Assembly (NCBI GenBank): GCA_020744225.1
Contig: JAGMWG010000006.1
Coordinates: 1,054,001-1,118,000 of the forward strand
Origin: Paraphoma chrysanthemicola
Taxonomy: Eukaryota; Ascomycota; Dothideomycetes; Pleosporales; Phaeosphaeriaceae
Direction of reading: 5' to 3'
Length of the DNA stretch: 64,000 nt
Within the stretch, counting starts at the first letter, position 1. Every line of letters begins with the position of its first letter. Of this stretch, positions 1 to 10,587 are shown piece by piece. The notes under the pieces were generated by a model. The model searched no databases and had not been told where the DNA came from. It worked only from the letters and a program-made list of their open reading frames with translations. A program made the position numbers and the translations under genes.

Positions 1-2437
1 CGCCCTCGGGCTCAGTCTTGACAATGTTCATGAGGATATTCATCAACTCCGGGTAGTCTCGATAAGGCTCGATGACATATCCGGCATTTGTCGCCAGTTG
101 GCCCAGTGCTCTAAGAGCAGAGAAACGTTTTGAATCTGAGCTCATATCCTGCATGAACTCAAGAATGACAGGCATGAGCTCTGGGATGTACTTGATCATG
201 CCCTCGCCGCCGACGGTGGCAAGATCACCGATAGCTTTGAGCGTGGTGGAGGCGACTTCCGGGTTGGGGTCTTTGCACTTTGGTAAAAGGACTGTGACAA
301 TCGGGTCAACAAGTGGCTTGATCAGACTGTCCGCGGCACCAACCAGACTGCTAATCAGTTGGGCGCTTTCCTCTTTACTCCGTGGGCTGTTGGCGTAGTT
401 GACTTCCGTGAGCAATTGTAGCAAGACCTTGCGCAAGGAAGGAAAGACGTATGCTGGGTTGACAGACGTCAGCCTCCCAATGATTGACATGGCAGCCTCG
501 CGAATAACGAAGACCTCGTCGTTGAGCGCGAGAAAAAGGGTGCGAACATTGTCGGCCTTTCCAAGATGGCGATCGAATCGGGCATCTAGCGCAAGCAAGA
601 CCTCGTACCGAATATCAGGGTCGATGTCACCAACGCCGACGGTCAGAAGCTTCTCGATGATATCGCCAACGACCTTCGTAGCGTGCGTACTTGTTTGGTG
701 GACTATGGGATCTTTGACGAAAAGTTGACAGCAGGTTAGGGCTGCACGTTTGCGGATCTCCGGACTATCTGCTTCGACGTAGCGGATTGCGACATCGCGA
801 ACGAACTCGTTAAGCACATGGCCGGTAAAGTCAAAGCTGCCAAGAGTATGGAGGGCTAAAGCAATCTCTGCTTCCCGTGGCTGAATTGTCTGAGGGTCTT
901 TGTGATCGCGTGTCCAGATCTGCGGTGGCTGTGATACCTGGTAGGGACTACCTAGAGGTAAAAAGTGCCGACCAGCGAGGATCTGGCTGAGGAGATCGAG
1001 GAGCTTCTCCTGAATCATCGGCCTTGACGGTGGCACGTAGTGCGCCATGTCAACAAGGGCCTGGAATAGCGAGTCGCTCAGACCGCAGGAGAAAATGGGC
1101 TCCAGCAATCGCTCAACACTCTTGGTGAGGGCCTGACCCACTGCTGCCGCGATCATGCTGAGACACTGGAAGATGGGCGCTTCATTGATGGCCATTTTGT
1201 TTCGTCTGGAGATGTTAGCAAAGCCATGGGTTGTCATCACTTCCACTCACGCTTTGGCAAGGAGGCCCTCCTGTATGAAACCCAGAATGCCCTCCAGGTA
1301 TGGCGAGATAGCTACACCGACCGCATTCGCAATTTGCCCAATCGCAACAAACGCCTTGTCCCGATCACGGTCCTTTCTTATCAGACCCTGCAAATGCAGC
1401 ATGCACGGGTGCAGGTACTTTGTCGCAAACTCGGTCGGCGAATAACCAGCGAGTATCGGAATGATCAGCACCACCTCCCTCCGCACCAGGGTATCTCGAT
1501 GGTCCTTGTACTTGAGCACTGTGTCGACCGTCTCCTTGTACTTTTGCTCATTCATGAACATGGGGCTCTTATCCAGCAGCTCCTTCATAGTGAGCAGAGA
1601 CCCGTGTATCGCCTCATTGGTGCCAATCTGGAAACCGCGCAGAATCTCGTCGTACACCTTGCCGAACCAGAGCTGGCGCATCTGCGAGTCGCGCGGGGAT
1701 ATAATCTCGAAACATGCGCTGATGGCTTCGGCGGCCGACTCTCTTATGAGCACTTTGGGATCGCGGAGGGCGACCCAAATGACCTCGAAGATCTGCGCTA
1801 TCCACTGGTACATGAGCGTTGGGGAGTTCTTTGCCAGCTCGCGGAGGATGAGCACGGCGGCGAAACGGCGGTTCTCGTTGCGCTCGAGCTGCAGCCATTC
1901 CAGCGCTCCTTTGACCTCCGCCTCGACCAGCTCTGCCGTGAGTGTCCCGCCGGGCTTCGCGAGCCGTCCAAGCGCTTTTGCTGCAACTACCATGGCCGTG
2001 GTGTCTTGCCCGCGCATAACAGCGCGCAGGTATGACGCGAAACGCGTCGTCTTCTGGCCGGCATCGTCGCCGCGAAAGTCGATGAGGGCATTGAGCGCGT
2101 GGATGCCGCCGATGCGTTCGTTGGAGTCGCCGCCCGTGACGACGAGGCCCGAGATCTTGGAGTAGACGTCATTGTAGAAGTTGGTGAAGACGGTGGGCGC
2201 GAGTTCTGTGCGACATCAGTTCCCCAGAGCTTCAGCGGGGCCCGTCCTCCTGGTTTGAAGCTCACCGCGATGCGCCGCCTCGACTACCTGGCGCAGGCTG
2301 TGCGCTCCCTTTTGCCGCACTTCGTCGTTCCTAACTAGAGTCAGCAATGTGCAGCCTGGACTGTGCCAATGCGGAGCTCACTTTGAACGCAGGTCGAGCA
2401 CGATGCGGTCCAGCGAGGACGACGCCTGCTGCGACAT
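1..2437 (-). CDS. TOR: TOR serine/threonine kinase, N-terminal HEAT-repeat half (partial)
   Basis: TOR is the PI3K-related kinase that couples nutrients to growth inside TORC1/TORC2. Only the first ~760 residues are here, all helical HEAT solenoid; the FAT, FRB and kinase domains would lie beyond the left edge. Exons read 2437-2382, 2330-2266, 2205-1251 and 1205-1; introns are 51, 60 and 45 nt. The signature stretches ALEWLQLERNENRRFAAVL, VALRDPKVLIRESAAEA and ANERxGGIHALNALI-like text are those of TOR N-termini. The start was chosen because MSQQASSSLDRIVLDLRSK joins across intron 1 to NDEVRQKGA, matching the first TOR helices. Many fungi have one TOR gene; whether a paralogue exists cannot be seen. 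Other HEAT proteins (importins) were considered but the ALEWL/RELAKN text fits TOR best. Confidence 0.9.
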
Positions 2438-3074
2438 CTTGACTGCTTCACCTGAAGCTCGCAGCCGCTGAGAGATTTGCGCTGCTTCCTTCCATGGAAA
2501 GGATAAACCAGCAGAATATAAGGGAGAAAAACTGAAGTTGGGTGCTGTAAAGTTGTCGACGTTGTTTCCGCCGTTGCATGTCACGAGCGCCAAGTTGACG
2601 TGCACTGTCCAAGCGCGGGAAACCTTAAATCTCACCGCGAGCCCGATCGGGCAGACTAGGCTGGCACGCTATCAAATGCTCCGACGCAGTCAACATTCGT
2701 GAAGTGAAGTGAAAGCCCCTGCTCATCTTATTATCTTGTCATGTCGATGCTGTACATGATGTGCATCTCGCGCTGTCAGAGTCCTGCACCCCGCACGGTT
2801 CAAACGTTGCAAGCTGTTGACATCACTAGCACCCGCACCACTCGAAGCAAGTGTACCATTCTCTACTCGCACTTCAGGATCATCAAATCTACCACTGTCT
2901 GTGACAAGATGCAAGGCGACCATTTCACCACGTCTACGCACCAATGATACCAGGGTCCCAAAGACACTTGCCCGCGGCGGCGACTAAGACCCATCCACTC
3001 ACCGAACACCACGCGTTTTCGTCCCGAATCATTCCACGTTACTTCTTCGCCGCGCACGCACTCACCGCGCAAGA
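2438..3074. promoter_or_regulatory. TOR upstream region / SEC12 downstream region
   Basis: About 640 bases between the stop of SEC12 and the start of TOR, both on the minus strand. It must carry the TOR promoter and leader. I see no further gene; short open frames here have no recognisable protein. Confidence 0.5.
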
Positions 3075-5128
3075 CTATCCAATGACACCCTGCGCGACCT
3101 GCCCCACCAGTCCACCGATTTGCCCAAAAAAGATGCTCTTGAGAATCGTCTCACCCTCACCGACGGCCCACATGCCTGCATCTTGCAACTTCTGCTTCCA
3201 GGCCTGCTGATCCTCGTGACTCAATTCGTCCCATCGTTTAGCTTCAGCGTGTTTCTTAAGTACTTCTTCATGACCCTCGTGAACCTCTGTGCTCAGCTCG
3301 CCATCGTTCTCAGGATCATGGTGGATGACGAGTGCTTTCTCGGTTTGTGGTGTTGCGGAGCCTAGTGGAGGGTTGTGCAGATGCAGTAGGTCACGAATTC
3401 GTCGTTCGACTTGGACTGCTGGCGTGTCTGCGTTGTTGAGTGCGGCTTGATGGCGTTTTGCGCGAAGTCCCTCGCCAAAGGTCTTGCCCGCAATGTTCTG
3501 GAGCGGTGCAGGAATAAGCCCTCTGGTCAGATGGCCCTCTGGGTCCATGAGAGACTGGATCATGAGCGCGATGGCTGCAACGACAATGCTGATGGTTAGA
3601 TAGGTTGCGGCGGTGTATATACGGCGTGTGCGAGCAGCTGTCAGGTAACCATGGTTAGCTCTTCTTCCGTACCAGTTTGAATGTGCTTGCAACATACTTT
3701 GCAGAACCCATCGTGAGTCCTCGATCTGTAGTTGAAACGTCTCGACAGAGATGGTGTTACCAAGACTCGTCGATGCAAGTCGAAGGTACTGCGGCCCAGC
3801 TGGTCTTGCCGCTACAGCATCGGGCTTGTAGAATGGCGAGAAGACGACCTTGGTCATTTGCAGAGGATGAACCTATGTTGTTTAGCGTGAGCAGCACTCG
3901 TGAAGAGGCGTGACTTACATCATCATAATTTGCGTACTTGTGGAGTGAAGAAAACGAGTCTCGCGAGCTGCCATGGTAGTCCAACGTGAACACGCTGAGG
4001 GACATGTCGATCGCACCGACCGCGACTACAACTTGATATGCGGCATTCGGTTCTGAAGGACTCAGCAGTGCCACATCCATGTCTGTGGCCGCAGCAACAT
4101 GCTTTGGCAGCTTCTTCCTGGAGATGACGCTCGCCGGCCCCTCCTCATAAAGATGTAGTATCACCAATTCCACACCAGTTCGGTTATACTTGTTTGACAG
4201 TAGAAGGAGATGCGAGTTCGAGAGCCATCGTACGCCTCGTAGTCTTGGCTTGCCTTTCCGGTCGCCAACATCAGGGTGGGGCACACTGTAGGCCTTTTTA
4301 CGCTCTTTGCTGGTTCGCTCTTGTCTCCGCGCGAAGTCGTAATCAATGTCCTGAACATAAACATCATGGTCCGTGATGTACGCAACCCGAAAACGGCCAT
4401 CATTCTGATCCAGAATATCTACATCATTCGCTTCCTGACTAGCAGACAGTTGTACTCTGGTGATGATGTCCTGAGCCTCCGGGCGATTCGACGTCGCACC
4501 GAAGATAACAAGCTGGTTCTCGTCGCCCGCGAGTCCAGAAGCTATTGCGCCGATGCGTTTATTGGGCGTGCCTGATGCCGACCGTTGAGGCGGTGATAGT
4601 CGTATCAAGCGTTGGTATGTCTCTCGTCTTGCGCTTTCTGCTTTCGGTGTTGTGAACAACTGTGTTTTGCTCAAAGGCGATATGCTGCCTCCCTTCTCCT
4701 TGCTAAGGTCCGCAGGTTTAACTGTCGGCTGGCAGTTGAAAATGAAGGTCAGCCTTTATCTCAACATTGGCCTCCACCAAGACCACACTTACGAGCTTGA
4801 CCTCAAACGCCTTGAAGTGCATATCAACTCCTTTCAGCTTCTCTGCCTCGCTACTAGAATTTCCCGCATAAACAATCAAACTGTCCTTGCCACTAGCCAA
4901 ATTCGCAAGGCACGTCACAGAATCGTCTTTTGACACTTCGTGTTCAGCGACCGGTTCGACCGAGGGCGCTCTTGAGCTGAAGTCGAACAACGAGATCTGA
5001 TTTTTAACGCCATGCTTTCCCGCGCCTCCGCCTCCTCCCACGATCAATTGTGAGGGCCTAGACGTCGCCCAGGTGGCAGCGTAGATCGGGTAGCTTGTCT
5101 GAGCTTTCGAGATAGTGGGACGCGACAT
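3075..5128 (-). CDS. SEC12: Sec12-type guanine nucleotide exchange factor (ER membrane, Sar1 activator)
   Basis: Sec12 is the ER-resident WD40 exchange factor that loads Sar1 with GTP and so starts COPII vesicle budding. Exons 5128-4793, 4728-3919, 3872-3698 and 3637-3075 give 627 residues. The glycine-rich loop GGGGGAGKHG (residues 31-40) followed by KNQISLFDF is the family's blade-1 hallmark (the potassium-binding K loop region). VHPLQMTKVVFSPF closes the propeller, and a single hydrophobic span (YTAATYLTISIVVAAIALM, about residues 448-470) anchors it, leaving a lumenal tail of about 150 residues. No HDEL-type retrieval signal ends the protein. The third intron (3697-3638, GTATGT with branch GCTAAC) also leaves the frame open if unspliced, so its use is inferred. 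Confidence 0.88.
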
Positions 5129-5221
5129 TGGGAAGCCAGGAATAATGAATGCGCCACGGGCGAGCGCACAGTTCGTTGAACGTGTCGAATTATGCTTAGG
5201 AAGCTTAGGTGATCTGTAATT

Positions 5222-5875
5222 CTATAGGGGTTTGCGAAGAATGGTTAGCATCTGGAGAAGGACAGGTGTAGCAATTCCGAGCTTGCTTTTCTCCACGTTT
5301 CGCGCCGCCGCGGGAGAGAGCGAAGCGTGGGCGCAAGCGTCATTGCGCGCCTGCGGCCAGAACTCCACATCCCTGTTTGGGTCTATCGATAAGCTCTGCA
5401 TGTAAACGGGCAGCGCTTTCTTGCTCGACACGCGAGACAAAGAACAAAAGTAGATATGCTGAACGGAATAGTAATGTTTCGCTCCATCTAGTCTTGTGAC
5501 AAGAATGCTATCTACATGCACGCTCCCACGAGCCTCGCTGGCCCCCAACACTCTCAATCGAACCCGCCCAAACGCAGGAAACATGTGGTTGCCCACACAA
5601 CTGTACTCTGGGATATCGTCCATGCCATATGATCCTCCTCTTTTCGCAACACACATTGCATTTAACGCCGGCCCAATTGCCCCGCCCAAAGATCTCTCCT
5701 CCAACAAAACACAATAAACGCCAGGGAACGTGCCAGGTCGATGCTCGCTAAACTGGAAAAGGGGTAGTTGGAAATTCTTTTGAAGAAGGAGATGGCTATC
5801 TATATTTGTAGCGCTTGCGGTGCAGGCGGGCGTTTTGAATACGCTCAGCAGCTTCGTGTTGACGTCGGATTTCAT
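5222..5875 (-). CDS. Possible orphan protein between SEC12 and the importin gene
   Basis: An uninterrupted minus-strand reading frame of 217 codons from an ATG at 5875; the frame stays open further upstream into the last importin exon in another frame (next ATG 5926). I do not recognise the protein. It has mixed composition with several Cys/Tyr, a stretch GTFPGVYCVLLEERSLGGA and DGAKHYYSVQHIYFCSL that look beta-rich and not low-complexity. A run this long without a stop is uncommon by chance, but codon choice is not clearly biased and no splice sites are needed or obvious. It would begin 25 bases after the importin stop, leaving almost no promoter, which argues against it. It could equally be 3' untranslated sequence of the importin gene. 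Confidence 0.3.
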   Translation of the reverse strand: MKSDVNTKLLSVFKTPACTASATNIDSHLLLQKNFQLPLFQFSEHRPGTFPGVYCVLLEERSLGGAIGPALNAMCVAKRGGSYGMDDIPEYSCVGNHMFPAFGRVRLRVLGASEARGSVHVDSILVTRLDGAKHYYSVQHIYFCSLSRVSSKKALPVYMQSLSIDPNRDVEFWPQARNDACAHASLSPAAARNVEKSKLGIATPVLLQMLTILRKPL

Positions 5876-5900
5876 CAATCCGAGCTGAGATCCGAGCAGA

Positions 5901-8900
5901 CTATTGCTGCGGTACCGCACCGCCATTTGCTGCCGCCTGCTGTGCTTGTATTTGTCCCTGTGCGATGACGTCGGCCTGATGAACAGCTCCTTGGACGACT
6001 TGCTGTTCTTCTGGGTTAAGATTCTTGGTAAGATTCTCGTACAAAGCGGGCTGTTCTTGTTGGAGGCCTGTAGATGATCAATAGGTGAAGCCAGTATCCT
6101 AGTATTGTACTTACGTAGCAATGCATGCTTGAACATGCCGTAGGGCTCAACCTTGTCGAGTGGAGTCTCTAGCAAACTCTCTTCCTCGAGCTCATCATCG
6201 TCGTCGTCCTCGACAGAAGAGAACTTCTGGGCCTGATATTTGTCAGAGGTTATCATGCCAGTGGGTTCGTTTTCATACCTCTTCGTTCAGGAACTCCAAG
6301 TATGCAGCACTTTCGTCTTTGACGTCTTCCGCTTCGTCTGCTTCGTTGTTCCAGTCCGCTTCTTGCTCCCACTCCTCGTCCTCTTCGTCATCGTACCCTT
6401 CGGCGAAGTCGAAGTTGTCTTCCCGCTTGGCTTCCTCGCGGTCTGCAAGTGGTCAGCATACAAATCTATGGATAGACAGTAAAAGAACTTACTCTTCAGC
6501 GCGGCTGGAAGGGTCTGGAACAATCGCACCACTCCCTGAAGAAGGCGAGGCCAACCTTGCTGTACGCTAACGGGGACATCTTGTGCGCGTAGGGTGAGCA
6601 ACGCGCAGATGGCTGATATGCAGAGCTTCTTGTCATGAACTCTCGAGAAGTTGTCAATGCTTGAGAACCACAGACTGAAGAACTTGTTTGTCCAACCATT
6701 CGTTTCGAGCACATGGAGTGCCAGAACGGGGTTGTAGTATATGGAGTTGATGACAACTTCCATCAAGTGAATCTTGAGTGACTTGACCTTGGGCTCTTCG
6801 TTGGTCAGAACTTGCATGGTAAGTGCGATAAACTCCGGAACGTAGTCGTCGACATGGTCACGCATGTTGAGCATGATGATCTCGGCTAGCTTGCAGCCGC
6901 AGATTCGGTCGACGCCACCAACCTTGTCATCCTTGAAGATGGTTCGCACCATGTCAACTACTGCGTCGAGGTAAGGGCGGTTTTGTATCAGGGTTTGCGT
7001 TCCATAGTTGACAAAATTCTCCAAAGCTGGCAACATGTCTTCAAGATAGAGCTCTGCGCCTGCCTTGAAGGTTCGATGGATCAACTCAAAGGCTTGCCAC
7101 ATTGTTGGCGATATGCTTTTCGCGGCAAACGTGCAGCTGTCGATGATCTCAAAGACTTCGTTGTACAGATCGTAGAGCTTGTTCTCAAGGGTAATGGTGA
7201 TAACCGGCATAAGAATCGTCTCCAGATGTAGCAGCACATCTGGTGTGCTCTCGAGCGTGAGAATGAGTGTGCCAATAGTCTGCAATACGCCGAGGGCGGT
7301 GATGCTTTTCTCATCCAGGAAGTCGCCATAGTCGCTGTCCTCACCCTTTTCTTGATTTCTTGAAACCAACTCGCGGACGATACGGAGATAGGTATCGCGC
7401 AGTTGCTCGCTAAGCGCGACGGCAAATGGTGTCAACTCGGGCGCGAAGACCTCAACGAAATCTTCCATTACGTTTGCGAGGGCGTCGACATCCACTTCGT
7501 TGGCCAACTTCAGAAGCTGCTGCATAACTTGTGGGATGTTTTGCTTCATGTTCGTCCTGATGACATCGTGACGGATAAGAGGCTGGAGCGCCAATGCAGC
7601 TGCTACACGGACCGGGAGCGTAGGATCCGCCATTGATTCCAATATGTTGCGGTAGATGATGATGAGATTGTTGGGATCCTTGAAGTCAAGCTGTTCGAAC
7701 TTCTCCAGGGTGTCGCATGCTCGGGCACGCAGGAACCCATGAGGACTTCGGAATTCGGGGAAGACATGGCGAACGAAGAAATATTCGACCTGGTCCGCGA
7801 TGGGACTTTTCTTGCCAAGAATGACGCCTGACAGGGTGCCAATCATGCGCAGCGCACCTTCCTTCTCCCTTGGGTTCTTCTCATTGTCGGGGGCGGCTTC
7901 GTACCGATTCACAATCTCGTTAACAAAGTTAAGGACGCTGAATGTCTGTTTCCGTCGGCTCTTCGTCAGTGTAACCAAAAAGTTGGTCGCGGCGACATCT
8001 GGCGCTGTGACGTCCTCGTAGAAATTCAGCTTTCGGTGCAAGTACTCCTGTGGCTCGTCTTCAAACAGCTCAATATCCTCGTCGGACTGACATAACACCG
8101 GGAATATTAGGTGCGAGATGAGGTTGTCGGTGTGCGGCTTAAGCAGGCTCCACATTGACTTGGGCTTGATGCATTCGTCGAGGAAATTCAGCGTGTAGTA
8201 CAAGCTGGCCTTGGACAGCCAGACCTGCTTTCCAACCCACTTTTCCACTTGTTGAAGGTATATTTTGAGAATCTCAGGTGCAAAGTTGGCAATAAAGTTC
8301 TTTGCGACGTCTGTATAGTCGACCTCGTTGTTCTTGCCCAACGCAGAGGGGTTGCCGTACCTAGTCATGTTAGCCATGTAATTTTGTCAGGAGAACACGC
8401 GACAACAACGCACCTGACGTATAGACGGTTCAAATTTGCATATGACCACTTCTTCGCCTTCCACCAATGGTTTGTTTCCCGCTCATCGAGGTCCTCGGGG
8501 AGGGATGTCTCTGGCGGCTCCTTGCCTACAACCGTCAGGAAGAGGGTACACCAGCCGACCATGGTTTGCTGTTCACGGAGGGAGGCAGGGAGATCGAACT
8601 AGGTCTGTTAGTCCAAGTATAGTTTTGCGTACGCGGTGCTCCTACATAGATGGCATGCTTGTACACCTTGAGCACAGTCCGCAGTATTTCGCCAGCCTCG
8701 AGGCTCGTCTCGTTCGCCAGCGAGTTGCCGATGTTGAGCAGCTGTGGGAATGAAAGGCCGACTATCTTGTCAAAGTCGGCGCGGTTCTCGCCCGACTTGA
8801 ACCTGTAGATCTTGCATATCGCCAGCAGGCACTGTACGCCCGCGAATACGGATGCGATGTCGCCGGCATTCAGCAGCTGCACAGTGATGTCGAGAAAGTC

Positions 8901-9385
8901 TGGCCATTTCTGCGGGAAGTCGTAGGCGAGGATCTTCTGGAGGGTGGGGATAAGCTGCAGGCGGACCTGCGGCGGCGAGGCGACGAGGACGGGCACGAGG
9001 CGGCTCCGGAAGGACGTCTTCTCCTCCTCTGGTATGGGCTTGGCCTGGCTGTACTCTTCGGCGGGCGACCAGCCCTTGGACACGCGGTTCTTGAGGTAGA
9101 CGACGGCTGCAGGCACGTGTTAGCACTCCGAGTCCGACTGCAATGGGTAGGCGCGTCCCGTACTCGACAGCCTGATAGCGTGGTCCTGCTCGCCCTCAAG
9201 CAGGGTCAGCAGCCCGTCGGTAAAGCCTGGCTGCTCTTCGGCCTGGTATTTTTGTTAGTCGAGTCGAGTGCGCCATGCTTCGGCAGCCCACGCACATGCT
9301 TCAGGTCGAGTTCCGCCTGCTGTCTGATGGCGGCATTGGGGTCGAGGGTCGCCTGGATGCGGTCCCGCAGCACGGCCACGTCCAT
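5901..9385 (-). CDS. Importin-beta family karyopherin, Nmd5/Sxm1 (importin-7/8) class
   Basis: Cytosol-nucleus import receptor of the importin-7/8 class (yeast Nmd5/Kap119 and Sxm1/Kap108), which carries ribosomal proteins, TFIIS and other cargo. Eight exons (9385-9296, 9242-9164, 9106-8646, 8598-8414, 8360-6493, 6442-6279, 6232-6115, 6067-5901) give 1043 residues, close to Nmd5. The N-terminus has the importin-beta N domain (TLDPNAAIRQQAELDLKHAE, then VVYLKNRVSKGW). The middle is HEAT repeats with VLCQSDEDIELFEDEPQEYL, typical of this class. The C-terminal part carries an acidic loop near residue 930 (YDDEEDEEWEQEADW), the expected RanGTP/cargo-release region, and ends in a Gln/Ala-rich tail. 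Intron 2 uses a weak donor (GTACGG). The choice between Nmd5 and Sxm1 is not settled because filamentous fungi usually keep a single gene. Confidence 0.9.
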
Positions 9386-10587
9386 GATTGCGACGGTCTA
9401 CGGAGGGTTTGCGTGCAGTGTCTTGGTGGTGGTGGTGCAGACGAGCTCAGACGGCAGGTTGGTGCGGTGTAGGCGGAGGGGCTGCGCGTGTCCTCAGCGC
9501 TGCACGGTCAGGGTGTGCGGGGATGCGAGGGGATTAATTACGGGTAGGGATAGAGGAGGCGGACAGCCTGTGGTGAGGTCAGTTATTTGCGCCCCTTGCG
9601 GTTTGCATTCGACTTGTGCGAGTTCAGAGCTGGAGGGGCATTCAAATCTTGTGCGAATTCCACGCTACCGGCCTGTCCCTGGCTCGGCTCAGCACGTGGC
9701 CAGTGCCCACTCGAGAAGCTTATCGATTGACCTGCTCCCTCTCTGCTTCTTTGCTCCTCACTTCACCACCTCATGTCTGGCAAGAGTGATTTAGTGCTTG
9801 CTACTTCACTACCTGGTATTGAGAATCGTCTCCATATCTGTCCCGTTGATGCCAGATGGCTACGGAGATGCTGTCCAATCACCAGCGTGACTTTCTCCGC
9901 ATTTACCTGCAGCCTTGAGCTTGCCCATCACAAAATGCTTGACTGTCCTTGCCACTCGGGTGCATTGCCGTGCACCTCGCGATACTAATGGGCATTCAGG
10001 AACTATGGGGGAAAAATATGGCTCAGCCCATGCGATTGTGCTCCTCTTCACTGAGTCGGCATGCCAACTGTCGTTCGAGACTATTTGCCGTTGTTGAAAG
10101 ACCGTTGCTTCGGTAGTGAATGTATGATCTTCGCACCTGCCTCATGCATGTGCAATCGGAGGGACGTCTATCTCGCGGCATGTGTCCTGGGTGCCGGCAT
10201 GTCATATTCAGCCATTGGCCTATCAACACTGGCCTGACGCGCCACGGTCACACAAAAGCACGGCATGCGGATGGATGGTCAGCAAGCACGACCTGTATGT
10301 AATGCACCTCTGCATTCAAAACATTCGCTCGGAATACTCGGAATACCAAGAACTTCACGCCGCAAGGTTATGCTATAGTGAACAGCTATGTTCCCAGACC
10401 ATGCACATACCACGCTATGCTATCGCTATGCCCTGCGCGCAAGACTTCGGGTCGGCCTCACTCCATTTTCTAATCGCGCCCCAGAATGCCCAACAAAGTC
10501 CGACCCGAAAGCGAGATGGTTGAGGGGCCCGAAACACGCTCCACAGCACCCACCAGGTACCCGGGAAAGCTGGAAATAGGTCCACAA
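9386..10587. other. Intergenic region upstream of the importin gene
   Basis: About 1.2 kb between the start of the importin gene and the end of SKI2. It should hold the importin promoter and the SKI2 3' end. Short open frames exist on both strands but none has a recognisable protein, splice-supported extension or domain. Confidence 0.5.
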
